From an uncultured Pelagibacteraceae bacterium (GTDB taxonomy: Bacteria; Pseudomonadota; Alphaproteobacteria; Pelagibacterales; AG-422-B15): 33,268 bases of DNA. Both the position numbers and the translations under genes were made by a program. Shown here piece after piece: positions 1 through 8,626 of the stretch; within the stretch, counting starts at the first letter, position 1, and each line of letters begins with the position of its first letter. Location: NCBI GenBank assembly GCA_902624455.1, contig CACNXQ010000005.1, positions 65,340 to 98,607 on the forward strand, read 5' to 3'. A model generated the notes under the pieces. The model was given only the letters and a program-made list of their open reading frames with translations. It was not told the DNA's origin and searched no databases.

Positions 1-592
1 TTACATCGGCTCTAAGCGAACCTTGCTCCATATTTCCATCACAGGTATCTAAGTATCGTAAAATAGATCTTACTTTTTTAACATATTCAACCGCTTCATC
101 AGCAGATGATATATCTGGCTTAGAAACTATCTCCATAAGAGCTATTCCTGAACGATTTAAATCAACAAATGTATAATTTGGATCTTGGTCATGCAGACTT
201 TTCCCTGCATCTTGTTCCAAGTGTAGTCTCTCAATACCAATTTTTTTAGACTGGCCATTTGAACTTATTTCAATAAATCCACTGCCTACAATTGGATCTT
301 TGAATTGAGATATTTGATATCCTTGAGGCAAGTCCTGATAAAAATAATTTTTTCGGTCAAAAATAGACTTTTTATTAATCTTTGCATTTAATCCAATTCC
401 TGATCGAACTGCTTGCTCCACGCAAAATTTATTAATTACAGGCAACATGCCTGGCATAGCTGCATCTACAAGACTTACTTGACTATTGGGCCCTGAGCCA
501 AAATTTGTAGATGAAGAAGAAAAAAGTTTTGAGTTAGATTTCACTTGCGCATGAATCTCAATTCCAACTACTAATTCCCAACCATCAATCAT
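1..592 (-). CDS. gatB: Aspartyl/glutamyl-tRNA(Asn/Gln) amidotransferase subunit B (partial, C-terminus beyond window)
   Basis: GatB is the kinase-like subunit of the GatCAB complex, which binds misacylated Glu-tRNA(Gln) or Asp-tRNA(Asn) and activates the side chain with ATP before amidation. About 197 N-terminal residues are visible. Reading from the ATG at 592 gives [16 protein letters not shown], then the family blocks [18 protein letters not shown] and [17 protein letters not shown], all in the expected order for the catalytic cradle domain. The start overlaps the gatA stop by 8 nt (585-592), which fits translational coupling in gatC-gatA-gatB. The reading frame is open to base 1, so the tRNA-binding C-terminal half lies outside. 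The call is secure; only the completeness is unknown. Confidence 0.96.
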   Translation of the reverse strand, partial: MIDGWELVVGIEIHAQVKSNSKLFSSSSTNFGSGPNSQVSLVDAAMPGMLPVINKFCVEQAVRSGIGLNAKINKKSIFDRKNYFYQDLPQGYQISQFKDPIVGSGFIEISSNGQSKKIGIERLHLEQDAGKSLHDQDPNYTFVDLNRSGIALMEIVSKPDISSADEAVEYVKKVRSILRYLDTCDGNMEQGSLRADV

Positions 593-2072
593 TAGTCCAC
601 CACTTGTTTGGTTTATGGCTATAATTTATTGTATCTTGAATATTTTTTGCAATGTTCAATAGCTTCTGTTCCTCAAAGGAATTTGTAATAATTTGAAGCC
701 CAATTGGTAAATTATTTTCATCATTCGCGAAAGGTATTGATATGGCGGGTATCCCAGCTAGATTGACAGGAACTGTAAATATATCATTTAAATATGTCTG
801 AACAGGATCATCTGGCTCGTTTTCAATTGCAAAGGCAGTAGATGGTGTAGATGGTGTTAATATTGCATCCACATTTTGAAATGCCTCATTAAAATCTTTT
901 TTAATTAATGATCTTACTTTTTGAGCTTTGATATAATAAGCATCATAATATCCAGATGATAAAACATAAGTGCCAATTAATATTCTTCTTTTAACTTCAT
1001 CCCCAAAGCCAATTGATCTAGTTTCTTCATACATTTCAATAAGATTTTTACCCTCTTCTCTAATTCCATATTTTACACCATCATATCTAGCTAAATTAGA
1101 AGATGCTTCAGCAGGAGCAATAATATAGTAGGTTGGTAGCGCATCCATCGTATGAGGCAAACTTATATCGACTATTTCCGCACCATTAGACTGTAATAGT
1201 TGTTTACATTCATCCCATGCTTTTTGCGTACTGACAGGTAAATCGTCACTTTCAAATTCTTTTGGAATACCAATTTTTATTCCTTTAACCGAATTGTTTA
1301 AATTTTGAAAAAAATTTTCTTTATCTTTAATGGATGATGTTGAGTCCTTTTCATCATGTCCTGAAATGATCTCTAACAATACAGCTGCATCTTCTACTGT
1401 TTTGGTAATTGGTCCCGCCTGATCTAAAGACGAGGCAAAGGCAACAATACCCCACCGTGATACTCTGCCATAAGTAGGTTTTAGTCCTACTGTTCCAGTG
1501 AGTGATGCAGGTTGTCTTATTGATCCCCCAGTATCTGTTCCTAATGAAGCTACACATAAATCAGCTGCAACTGCAGCAGCAGAACCTCCTGATGATCCTC
1601 CAGGAACGAGCTTTGCATCAGATTGTGAAGACTGCCATGGATTAATTACTGATCCAAAGTAACTTGTTTTATTAGTTGATCCCATTGCGAATTCATCACA
1701 ATTCAACTTGCCAAGATTTATTAATCCTGCATCAATACAATTTTGCGTAACTGTTGACTCGTAGGTAGGTACGAAATTTGACAATATACGACTAGATGCA
1801 GTTGTTCTGATATTATTCGTACAAAATAAGTCTTTTATACCAATCGGGATTCCATCAAATGGACTTTTATGATTACCTTCCTTGCGTCTTAAATCAGACT
1901 TTTCGGCCTCAGCAAGTGCATGTTCAGTGGCTACTGTATTGTAACAGTTCAGTTCCTCACCTTTTTTGATGTTATCTAAATAAGTTTTAGTCAATTCATG
2001 AGATGATATTTCTTTTTTTGCAAGAAGGTCTCTAGCATCTAACAAATTAAGATCAATTTTCATTTTCTTCAC
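585..2072 (-). CDS. gatA: Aspartyl/glutamyl-tRNA(Asn/Gln) amidotransferase subunit A
   Basis: GatA is the amidase of GatCAB: it hydrolyses glutamine and passes ammonia to GatB for making Gln-tRNA(Gln)/Asn-tRNA(Asn). The 495-residue length is normal for the family. The amidase-signature Ser-cisSer-Lys triad is visible as Lys80 (GIPIGIKD), Ser160 in the Gly/Ser-rich [11 protein letters not shown] block, and Ser184 in [10 protein letters not shown]. The longest frame begins with GTG at 2072, which overlaps the gatC stop as GTGA (4 nt). An ATG three codons later (2063) is an equally possible start, giving 492 residues. The C-terminus overlaps the gatB start by 8 nt. Its presence implies that the organism makes Gln-tRNA and/or Asn-tRNA indirectly, as is usual in alphaproteobacteria. 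Confidence 0.97.
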   Translation of the reverse strand: MKKMKIDLNLLDARDLLAKKEISSHELTKTYLDNIKKGEELNCYNTVATEHALAEAEKSDLRRKEGNHKSPFDGIPIGIKDLFCTNNIRTTASSRILSNFVPTYESTVTQNCIDAGLINLGKLNCDEFAMGSTNKTSYFGSVINPWQSSQSDAKLVPGGSSGGSAAAVAADLCVASLGTDTGGSIRQPASLTGTVGLKPTYGRVSRWGIVAFASSLDQAGPITKTVEDAAVLLEIISGHDEKDSTSSIKDKENFFQNLNNSVKGIKIGIPKEFESDDLPVSTQKAWDECKQLLQSNGAEIVDISLPHTMDALPTYYIIAPAEASSNLARYDGVKYGIREEGKNLIEMYEETRSIGFGDEVKRRILIGTYVLSSGYYDAYYIKAQKVRSLIKKDFNEAFQNVDAILTPSTPSTAFAIENEPDDPVQTYLNDIFTVPVNLAGIPAISIPFANDENNLPIGLQIITNSFEEQKLLNIAKNIQDTINYSHKPNKWWTND

Positions 2073-2356
2073 TCGATAACTTTAGGTACAGAAAAGAAAT
2101 CTAATTCCTTTTCAGGTGCATTTTCTAAAATTTCATTAGCAGAATTTTTGTCAATAGCTATATCATCTCTCATAACAAGAGGTTGATCTAATGAATTAGA
2201 AGTTGGATCTACTTCTTCAGTATCTAAACTTTGAAGTCTATCAATAAAATTTAGAATAGAACCAAGGTCTTTTGAAAGAGAAGATAATTTATCATCATCA
2301 ATCTTTATCTTTGAAAGTTTTCCTAATTTCAAAAGACTATTCTTATCAAATTCCAT
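2069..2356 (-). CDS. gatC: Aspartyl/glutamyl-tRNA(Asn/Gln) amidotransferase subunit C
   Basis: GatC is the small subunit that wraps around GatA and GatB and stabilises the amidotransferase. The 95-residue protein has the usual shape: an N-terminal helix (LLKLGKLSKIKIDDDKL), a central SILNFIDRLQSLDTEEVDPT segment, and the conserved LVMRDD stretch before a C-terminal VPKVIE tail, which is typical for GatC. It is the first gene of gatC-gatA-gatB, divergent from ruvX across a 48-bp gap, and its stop codon overlaps the presumed GTG start of gatA. I see no Shine-Dalgarno sequence before the ATG. Confidence 0.95.
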   Translation of the reverse strand: MEFDKNSLLKLGKLSKIKIDDDKLSSLSKDLGSILNFIDRLQSLDTEEVDPTSNSLDQPLVMRDDIAIDKNSANEILENAPEKELDFFSVPKVIE

Positions 2357-2404
2357 AATTTCTAATATATAAGCTTTAATCTTTCTATGATATACATATA
2401 AAAA
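2357..2404. promoter_or_regulatory. Divergent gatC / ruvX promoter region
   Basis: This 48-bp AT-rich gap must drive gatCAB leftward and ruvX rightward. On the plus strand TATGAT (2386-2391), or TATACA just after it, resembles a -10 box. On the minus strand TATATT (2369 down to 2364) does the same. Both lie so near the start codons that the transcripts would have a leader of a few bases or none. Neither has a convincing -35 box at the right spacing, so the exact boxes are uncertain. Confidence 0.35.
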
Positions 2405-2893
2405 ATGTTTAATTCAACATACAAAGTCGATGATTTACTTGAATTCAAACCTTTTCTTTTAAACCAAAAAAGAATAATGGGATTAGACCTTGGAAAAAAA
2501 AGAATAGGTATTTCTATTTCAACGTTATCTCTAAATGGGGCCTTGCCACTAAAAACTATTAGTAATGACAACTTTGTTGAATTAATTAGTGCGATAAAAA
2601 ATATTGTTGCAGAGTATGATATCAAAGCTATTGTTTTTGGACTGCCTAAGAATATGGATGGATCAGAAGGGAAAAGTGCTCAATCAGTTAGAGATAAGGC
2701 AGAAAAAATTTGCAGTGAGTTGTGCATTAAATACGCTTTTTGGGATGAAAGGCTGTCAACAGTAGCTGTTGAACGAAACTACACTATTGATGAAAAAAGC
2801 AGAGCAAGAAAAAGGGATAACAAGAAAGACATTGATAACCTAGCTGCAGCATTTATCTTGGAGGGTGCAATAAACTATATTACAAATAACTGA
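2405..2893 (+). CDS. ruvX: Putative pre-16S rRNA nuclease / YqgF-RuvX RNase H-fold protein
   Basis: YqgF/RuvX is an RNase H-fold protein linked to processing of the 5' end of 16S rRNA. The 162-residue product carries the family landmarks: GLDLGKKRIGIS with acidic Asp28, FGLPKNMDGSEG (about 78-89), DERLST (114-119) and the C-terminal KKDIDNLAAAFIL, where Asp142/Asp144 would complete the metal site. About 24 residues precede the first beta strand; such an extension is common in alphaproteobacterial members, so I keep the first ATG. pyrB starts 5 nt downstream, and gatC is divergent upstream. No Shine-Dalgarno sequence is seen. Confidence 0.93.
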   Translation: MFNSTYKVDDLLEFKPFLLNQKRIMGLDLGKKRIGISISTLSLNGALPLKTISNDNFVELISAIKNIVAEYDIKAIVFGLPKNMDGSEGKSAQSVRDKAEKICSELCIKYAFWDERLSTVAVERNYTIDEKSRARKRDNKKDIDNLAAAFILEGAINYITNN

Positions 2894-2898
2894 ATTAA

Positions 2899-3837
2899 AT
2901 GACTCAAGATATTGAAATACCAAAAATAAGCCAAAAGCATCTTTTAGGAATAAAATATCTATCTATTGATGATATCAATAAAATTTTAGAATTAGCTATT
3001 TTCTTTAAAATTAAAAATAAGGAAAAAAATAAAAACTACCCTATCCTCACTGGAAGAACTATTATTAATCTTTTCTTCGAGCCCTCAACAAGAACTTTAA
3101 TTTCATTTGAAATAGCTGCCAAAAGATTAGGTGCAGACGTTATAAATATGAATATCGAAGGATCATCATTACGAAAAGGAGAGACATTATCAGATACAGC
3201 CCATACGATTGGCGCCATGAGTCCTGACCTCATTGTCATAAGACATAGTGAAGACAATTCTGCTGAGGAAATAAGTAAACTTTTAGAATGTCCCGTGATA
3301 AATGCTGGAGAGGGAATAAATGAGCATCCAACTCAAGCATTGTTAGATGCATTCACAATTCTTGACCACAAGAAAACTCTTAAAGATTTAATTGTTTCAA
3401 TATGTGGTGACCTTGAACATAGTCGTGTTGCAAGATCAAATTATTATCTATTAACTAAAATGGGCTCAAAGGTAAGATTTGTATATCCAAAATATTTTGA
3501 ACCTAAAGATTTACAAAAATATAAAGTTGAAACATTTAATAATTTAATAGAAGGAATAATGGGCTCAGATATTGTTATGATGCTAAGAATTCAAAATGAA
3601 AGGATTATGGATACTGAATTACCAAGCGCAAATGATTATTTTTTAGAATACGGACTTACTGCAGAAAAATTAGAAAATGCAAAATCTAATGCTCTTGTTA
3701 TGCACCCAGGACCAATCAACAGAGATGTTGAAATTGAAAGTTCTCTAGCTGATGACGTAAATAAGTCAGTGATAAATGAGCAAGTTGAAAATGGTGTTGC
3801 AGTAAGAATGGCATGTCTTGCAATATTAATGAAATAA
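2899..3837 (+). CDS. pyrB: Aspartate carbamoyltransferase catalytic subunit
   Basis: PyrB condenses carbamoyl phosphate with aspartate, the committed step of de novo pyrimidine synthesis, in the cytosol. The 312-residue length fits a class lacking fused domains. Carbamoyl-phosphate residues are visible as PSTRT (62-66), SLRKGET with Lys93, and HPTQ (143-146). The aspartate-side loop HPGPINR lies at about 269-275. The TAA stop is followed at once by the ATG of plsY, so the two are probably translationally coupled. In many alphaproteobacteria pyrC follows pyrB; here it does not, and no pyrI regulatory subunit is present in the window. Confidence 0.97.
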   Translation: MTQDIEIPKISQKHLLGIKYLSIDDINKILELAIFFKIKNKEKNKNYPILTGRTIINLFFEPSTRTLISFEIAAKRLGADVINMNIEGSSLRKGETLSDTAHTIGAMSPDLIVIRHSEDNSAEEISKLLECPVINAGEGINEHPTQALLDAFTILDHKKTLKDLIVSICGDLEHSRVARSNYYLLTKMGSKVRFVYPKYFEPKDLQKYKVETFNNLIEGIMGSDIVMMLRIQNERIMDTELPSANDYFLEYGLTAEKLENAKSNALVMHPGPINRDVEIESSLADDVNKSVINEQVENGVAVRMACLAILMK

Positions 3838-4413
3838 ATGATTTTCGAAATTGTTTTAGTAATATTGCTGTCTTATTTACTTGGATCTATACCCTCAGGG
3901 GTAATATTTGCAAAAATTTTTAATTTGGAGGACTTAAGGACAATTGGATCTGGGAATACAGGAACAACAAACGTGCTAAGAACCGGTAATTATACAGCAG
4001 CTGCTCTAACTTTAATATTTGATTTTGGTAAGGCTTATTTAACAATTTATTTAACTCTTTTTTTTAACGACGATCTAGTTTTCATATCAAGTGTAGTTAT
4101 TTTAATAGGACATATATTTCCAGTTTGGTTACGATTTAAAGGGGGCAAAGGCTTTGCTTCTTACCTCGGAATTATATCAATGGTGAATATTTATTTATTT
4201 TTATTAATATCTTTAGTCTGGCTTATAGTATTTTTTTATAAAAAAATTTCATCGCTTGCAGCTTTATTCAGTTGTTTAAGTTGTATTTTATTATCTATTA
4301 TAATTTTTAAATCAAATGTTACTTTAGTTATTGTATTAACAATAATAATTATTCTAACTCATCGAGAAAATATAAAAAGACTCATAGGCGGCAACGAAAC
4401 TGAAATAAAATAA
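3838..4413 (+). CDS. plsY: Glycerol-3-phosphate acyltransferase PlsY
   Basis: PlsY is an inner-membrane enzyme that acylates glycerol-3-phosphate from acyl phosphate to make lysophosphatidic acid, the first step of phospholipid synthesis. The 191 residues are very hydrophobic, with about five to six membrane segments. The three conserved cytosolic motifs are present: GSIPSG followed by SGNTGTTNVLR (38-48), GHIFPVWLRFKGGKG (91-105), and a C-terminal HRENIKRLIGGNE. The gene abuts pyrB with no gap and is followed by a 95-bp spacer containing the topA promoter. In relatives dprA often lies between plsY and topA; it is missing here. Confidence 0.96.
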   Translation: MIFEIVLVILLSYLLGSIPSGVIFAKIFNLEDLRTIGSGNTGTTNVLRTGNYTAAALTLIFDFGKAYLTIYLTLFFNDDLVFISSVVILIGHIFPVWLRFKGGKGFASYLGIISMVNIYLFLLISLVWLIVFFYKKISSLAALFSCLSCILLSIIIFKSNVTLVIVLTIIIILTHRENIKRLIGGNETEIK

Positions 4414-4435
4414 TCCCCGTATTCTGGGTTTATTT

Positions 4436-4457
4436 AAACTTATTCACTCATAAGTTT
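4436..4457. repeat. Perfect 8-bp inverted repeat before topA
   Basis: AAACTTAT (4436-4443), a 6-nt spacer TCACTC (4444-4449) and ATAAGTTT (4450-4457) form an exact palindrome. It is not followed by a T run on either strand, so it does not look like an intrinsic terminator. Its right arm shares two bases with the TTGACA box at 4456-4461, which fits an operator site overlapping the topA promoter. That role is inference; the symmetry itself is seen directly. Confidence 0.6.
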
Positions 4458-4484
4458 GACAAATTACAAAAAAAATATTTAAAG
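4456..4484 (+). promoter_or_regulatory. Probable sigma70-type promoter of topA
   Basis: TTGACA at 4456-4461 is a perfect -35 consensus. A 16-nt spacer leads to TTTAAA (4478-4483), or a 17-nt spacer to TTAAAG (4479-4484), as a weaker -10 box. The start codon of topA is at 4509, giving a leader of roughly 15-20 nt. No Shine-Dalgarno sequence is visible before the ATG. Confidence 0.5.
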
Positions 4485-4508
4485 TCGCGAAATTAACATA
4501 TTTTAAAA

Positions 4509-7073
4509 ATGAATTTAGTTATTGTTGAAAGTCCCGCAAAAGCGAAAACAATTAATAAGTATTTAGGTGATAGCTTTAACGTTCTTGCTAGCTTTGGTCA
4601 TGTTCGTGATCTTCCCTCAAAAAATGGCTCTGTAGATCCAGAAAATGAATTTGCCTTTGAATGGGAAGTTTCTAATACTTCAAAAAAACATATGAAAGAG
4701 ATTTATGATGCTAGTGAAAAAGCATCAACACTCTACCTAGCTACGGACCCTGACCGTGAGGGAGAGGCAATTGCGTGGCATATAGTTGAATTACTTAATA
4801 AAAAAAAGTTATTAAAAGATAAAAAGGTTAAAAGGGTTGTCTTTAGCGAGATAACCAAAAACGCTGTCACAAATGGTATTGCTAATCCAAGAGAAATAGA
4901 TAGTGATCTTGTTGATGCTTATCTTGCAAGAAGAGCTCTGGATTATCTTTTTGGCTTTAATTTATCTCCAGTGCTTTGGAGAAAATTACCTGGTGCAAAA
5001 TCTGCTGGAAGAGTTCAGTCAGTTGCTCTTCGTTTGATTTGTGAACGAGAACTCGAAATAGAAGCATTCATTGCTGAGGAGTACTGGAAGATAAAATCAA
5101 AAGTAGAAATTGAAGGAGGAAAGCAAATAGATGCAAACTTAATTTCATTAAATGGATCTAAGATAGAAAAGTTTTCATTTAAAAATGAAATTGAAGCAGA
5201 AAATGTTCTAAATAATTTTAAAGATCAGAAATTTAAAATCACAGATATAACTAAAAAGCCAGCTACGAGAAACCCTGATGCCCCATTTTCAACTTCCACT
5301 CTTCAGCAAGTGGCCTCAAGCATCTTTGGCTTTGGTGCGTCCAGAACTATGCAGATAGCTCAAAAACTATTTCAAGGCATTGAAATTGATGGAGAAACTG
5401 TTGGATTAATTACATACATGCGAACTGATAGTACTGAAATCTCAAAAGAAGCGATTAGTACTTATAGAGAATATTTAAAAAATAATTTTGATAAATCTTA
5501 CTTGCCTGATCAAGTAAGAACTTATAAAGGCAAAAAAGCGAAAAATGCTCAAGAAGCACATGAAGGCATTAGACCTACAGATATAAATCTAACGCCTGAA
5601 AAAGTATCTAAATACTTGGATGTGGACAGTAAAAAACTTTACTCATTAATATGGAAAAGGTCACTAGCGAGTCAAATGAGTTCAGCGCAGTTTGAAAGAA
5701 CTGCGTTAGATATTTCCTCAAATGATGGAAAAATAATTCTTAGGGCTAATGGTTCAATAAGTAAATTTGATGGTTATTTAAACATATATAGTGAATTTAA
5801 AGTAAAGGATGAAAATTCAGAAAAAAAATCTGAAGAGGATGACCTTAGTAATGAAGATGAGAATACTTTACCAGAGGTAAGCTTAGATACAAAAATTAAT
5901 AGTGTAATTCCTGAAAAATCACAACATTTCACATTACCTCCACCAAGATACTCAGAAGCAAGTCTCGTAAAAAAGCTGGAAGAACTTGGTATTGGTAGGC
6001 CTTCCACATATGCCAGCATCATATCAGTATTAAAGGTAAGAAATTATGTTGAATTAGAAAAAAATAGATTTGTGCCTGAAGATAGAGCAATATTAATAAC
6101 TGCTTTTCTTAAGGGTTTTTTCTCAAAGTACATTGATTATGAATTTACTGCAGGTATGGAAGAGTCATTAGACGAGATTACATCCGGTAATGTAAAGTGG
6201 ACTGAATTTTTAAAAGAATTCTGGAATGGCTTCTCATCTAATGTTGGCGATGTCACAGACCTCAGAATAACAAATGTATTGGATAATTTAAATGATACTT
6301 TGAAACATCATATTTTTGAAAAATCTGAGAACAATAATGTATCAAGATCGTGTCCATCTGAGGATTGTAAAGGAGAGCTGAGTCTTAAGGTAAGTCGATT
6401 TGGCGCATTCGTTGGATGCTCAAACTATCCTGATTGTAAATTTACGAGACCAATATCTCATAAAAAAATTAAAGAAGCTTTTGAAGATACGGTATTAGGT
6501 AAAGATACAGATACAGATAAAGATATAAAACTACTAAATGGAAGATTTGGTCCTTATGTACAACTCGGTGAAATTGAAGGAAAAGATAAACCTCAAAGAG
6601 CCTCGGTTCCAAAGGGTATATCTCCATCAGAAATAGATTTTGAAAAAGCTCAATATTTACTTAGCTTACCTCGCGAAATTGGAGAGCATCCTGAAAGTGG
6701 AGAAAAGATAACAGTAAATTATGGAAGATATGGAGGTTATTTAAGCTGTGCAGATAAAAATGCAAGTCTGGAAGACAATAACGAAATTTTCAACATTGGA
6801 ATTAATCGAGCGGTAGACTTGTTAGCAAATGCTAAACCTGGAAGATTAAGAAGTTCTTCAGAAATTAAAACACTAGGAGAACACCCCGATGATAAAAAGC
6901 CCATCAAAGTAATGAAAGGAAAGTTCGGCCCATATATCAAATATAAATCAGTCAATGCAACCATACCGGATCAAATCGATCCAGAAAATATAGAAATGGA
7001 TGAAGCAATTGATTTAATTGAGAAAAAAATGGAAAAGATGGGCAAGAAGAAGAAAAAAACTTCTAAAAAATAA
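4509..7073 (+). CDS. topA: DNA topoisomerase I (type IA)
   Basis: TopA relaxes negative supercoils by nicking one strand through a tyrosine link. The 854-residue protein starts with the Toprim domain: Glu7 in VIVESPAKA and the acidic triad Asp80, Asp82, Glu84 in LATDPDREGE. The active-site tyrosine is Tyr303 in ITYMRTDST, with Arg305 beside it. An acidic linker lies near 435-457. The C-terminal part has one four-cysteine zinc ribbon (starting near Cys615, CPSEDC then GCSNYPDC), then three topo C-terminal repeats (GRFGPYV, GRYGGYL, GKFGPYI) and a lysine-rich tail. This one-ribbon layout is typical of alphaproteobacteria. The gene is likely driven by its own promoter at 4456-4484. Confidence 0.98.
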   Translation: MNLVIVESPAKAKTINKYLGDSFNVLASFGHVRDLPSKNGSVDPENEFAFEWEVSNTSKKHMKEIYDASEKASTLYLATDPDREGEAIAWHIVELLNKKKLLKDKKVKRVVFSEITKNAVTNGIANPREIDSDLVDAYLARRALDYLFGFNLSPVLWRKLPGAKSAGRVQSVALRLICERELEIEAFIAEEYWKIKSKVEIEGGKQIDANLISLNGSKIEKFSFKNEIEAENVLNNFKDQKFKITDITKKPATRNPDAPFSTSTLQQVASSIFGFGASRTMQIAQKLFQGIEIDGETVGLITYMRTDSTEISKEAISTYREYLKNNFDKSYLPDQVRTYKGKKAKNAQEAHEGIRPTDINLTPEKVSKYLDVDSKKLYSLIWKRSLASQMSSAQFERTALDISSNDGKIILRANGSISKFDGYLNIYSEFKVKDENSEKKSEEDDLSNEDENTLPEVSLDTKINSVIPEKSQHFTLPPPRYSEASLVKKLEELGIGRPSTYASIISVLKVRNYVELEKNRFVPEDRAILITAFLKGFFSKYIDYEFTAGMEESLDEITSGNVKWTEFLKEFWNGFSSNVGDVTDLRITNVLDNLNDTLKHHIFEKSENNNVSRSCPSEDCKGELSLKVSRFGAFVGCSNYPDCKFTRPISHKKIKEAFEDTVLGKDTDTDKDIKLLNGRFGPYVQLGEIEGKDKPQRASVPKGISPSEIDFEKAQYLLSLPREIGEHPESGEKITVNYGRYGGYLSCADKNASLEDNNEIFNIGINRAVDLLANAKPGRLRSSSEIKTLGEHPDDKKPIKVMKGKFGPYIKYKSVNATIPDQIDPENIEMDEAIDLIEKKMEKMGKKKKKTSKK
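6504..6519 (+). repeat. Short in-frame hexanucleotide repeat in topA
   Basis: GATACA is repeated twice and followed by GATA, encoding Asp-Thr-Asp-Thr-Asp between the zinc ribbon and the first C-terminal repeat of TopA. The unit is 6 bp, so slippage would add or drop two residues without shifting the frame. It sits in a charged linker where length is probably tolerated. Confidence 0.6.
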
Positions 7074-7117
7074 AAAAATCTCTAATCTACTTTCCTAAGT
7101 TTTATTATCATTTTAAT

Positions 7118-7124
7118 GGAAGGA
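7118..7124 (+). promoter_or_regulatory. Strong Shine-Dalgarno sequence of the aldehyde dehydrogenase gene
   Basis: GGAAGGA lies 5 nt before the ATG at 7130. It is one of the clearest ribosome binding sites in the window, where most plus-strand genes have none, and it fixes the start of the aldehyde dehydrogenase. The rest of the 56-bp gap is AT-rich, with TATTAT (7103-7108) as a possible but unsupported -10 box. Confidence 0.65.
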
Positions 7125-7129
7125 AATTC

Positions 7130-8620
7130 ATGGCTTTAGCTCATAGTGATGTTATAGAAAAAAAGTCTTCGATTGACTTAAAGACGCAGGCTTTTATTGG
7201 CGGAAATTACACAAATTCATTATCTGGAAAAACATTTGAAAGCATTAGTCCTGTAGATGGAAATTTGATAGCTCAAGTAGCTGAATGTGATGTTGAAGAT
7301 ATTAACAATGCTGTAAAAGCTGCAAGGGCTGTATTTGAAAAGGGATCTTGGTCTCGAATGGCTCCTTCGAAAAGGAAAAAAATACTATTCAATTTTGCAG
7401 ATCTAATGAAAAAAAATATTCTTGAACTTGGTCTTCTTGAAACGATGAATATGGGAAAGCCTATTACAAGAGCCACAGGTGATATTGCTGCATGCGTTAA
7501 TTGTACAAAATGGTATGCTGAAGCAATTGATAAATTGTATGATGACGTAGCACCAACTGGCGATAATTTAATTGCCACCATTACCAAAGAACCGCTAGGA
7601 GTAGTTGGCGCAGTGACGCCCTGGAATTTTCCCCTACTAATGGCTTGTTGGAAATTTGCGCCTGCTCTTGCTACAGGCAATAGTTTTATTTTGAAACCAG
7701 CTGAACAATCACCTTTATCAGCTCTTAGAGTTGCTGAATTAGCAATGGAAGCAGGAATACCAGAGGGTGTATTTAATGTTGTGCCTGGATTTGGACCTAC
7801 GGCCGGTAAAGCGCTTGGAACGCATATGGACGTAGATAAATTAGGTTTTACTGGCTCAACAGAGGTTGGTAGATACTTCTTATCTTACTCAGGTGAGTCA
7901 AATATGAAGCGTGTTTCTCTAGAATGTGGAGGAAAATCTCCAAACATAATTTTTGGAGACGCTCCTGATTTAGATTTTGCTGCAAAAATGGCAGCAGATG
8001 GAATGTTTGGTAATAGCGGACAAGTATGTGACGCTCCATCAAGACTTCTTATTCAAAAATCAATTAAAGATGAGTTCCTTGAAAAAGTTGTTGAATATTC
8101 AAAGCCTTGGTTACCAAGTGACCCTTTTGATCCGAAGACTTTAATGGGTTCAATTGTTGATCAAACACAAACTGAAAGAATTCTTGATTACATTGATAAA
8201 GGAAAAAGTGAAGGGGCAAATGTCCTAACAGGTGGAGATCAGGTAATGCAAGATACTGGAGGTTATTACGTAAACCCAACTGTCTTTAAAGATGTAAAAA
8301 ATGAGATGACCGTTGCAAAAGATGAGATCTTTGGCCCTGTATTGTGTGCAATTGATTTTGAGAATGAAGATGAAGCTCTTCAAATTGCAAATGATACTCA
8401 TTATGGCCTCAATGCCATGATATGGTCTAATGATTTAAATAAAGTTCACAAGTTAGCAAAAAGAATTAAAAGTGGGAAAGTACTTATCAATAGTGTTAGT
8501 GATGGTGACATGTCTCTTCCTCATGGAGGATACAAACAATCAGGTTTTGGTAGAGATAAATCATTAGAGGCACTAGGTCAGTATACTCAGACAAAGCTCA
8601 CGTTGATAGAAATAAAATAA
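7130..8620 (+). CDS. NAD(P)-dependent aldehyde dehydrogenase, PuuC clade
   Basis: This enzyme oxidises an aldehyde to its acid with NAD(P)+. The 496 residues show the full ALDH core: Asn166 in TPWNFP, Lys189 in ILKPAEQSP, the GFTGSTEVG cofactor loop, the general base Glu265 in LECGGKSPN and the nucleophile Cys300 in GNSGQVC. Long stretches resemble E. coli PuuC, the gamma-glutamyl-gamma-aminobutyraldehyde dehydrogenase: WYAEAIDK, SNMKRVSLE, and the C-terminal DGDM..GGYKQSGFGRDKSLEAL. I infer an amino- or trimethylamino-aldehyde substrate (4-aminobutyraldehyde, 4-trimethylaminobutyraldehyde or betaine aldehyde) but cannot choose. A strong Shine-Dalgarno sequence precedes it, and the HAD gene follows after 6 nt, so it probably heads a cassette. 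No puuA, puuB or puuD is present. Confidence 0.88.
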   Translation: MALAHSDVIEKKSSIDLKTQAFIGGNYTNSLSGKTFESISPVDGNLIAQVAECDVEDINNAVKAARAVFEKGSWSRMAPSKRKKILFNFADLMKKNILELGLLETMNMGKPITRATGDIAACVNCTKWYAEAIDKLYDDVAPTGDNLIATITKEPLGVVGAVTPWNFPLLMACWKFAPALATGNSFILKPAEQSPLSALRVAELAMEAGIPEGVFNVVPGFGPTAGKALGTHMDVDKLGFTGSTEVGRYFLSYSGESNMKRVSLECGGKSPNIIFGDAPDLDFAAKMAADGMFGNSGQVCDAPSRLLIQKSIKDEFLEKVVEYSKPWLPSDPFDPKTLMGSIVDQTQTERILDYIDKGKSEGANVLTGGDQVMQDTGGYYVNPTVFKDVKNEMTVAKDEIFGPVLCAIDFENEDEALQIANDTHYGLNAMIWSNDLNKVHKLAKRIKSGKVLINSVSDGDMSLPHGGYKQSGFGRDKSLEALGQYTQTKLTLIEIK

Positions 8621-8626
8621 TTAATA

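Noticed and set aside
1-3. TTA at the left edge as the gatB stop codon
   Set aside because: It is out of the gatB frame; in frame the last codon is GTA (bases 4-2), so gatB continues beyond the window.
4424-4437. CCC...GGG followed by TTTATTT after plsY as an intrinsic terminator
   Set aside because: Only three GC pairs can form around an 8-nt loop and the T tract is broken, so the stem is too weak to support the call.
7273-7680. 135-residue minus-strand open frame inside the aldehyde dehydrogenase gene
   Set aside because: It lies fully within a gene with intact catalytic motifs, has no recognisable domain or ribosome binding site, and its composition is that of an antisense shadow.
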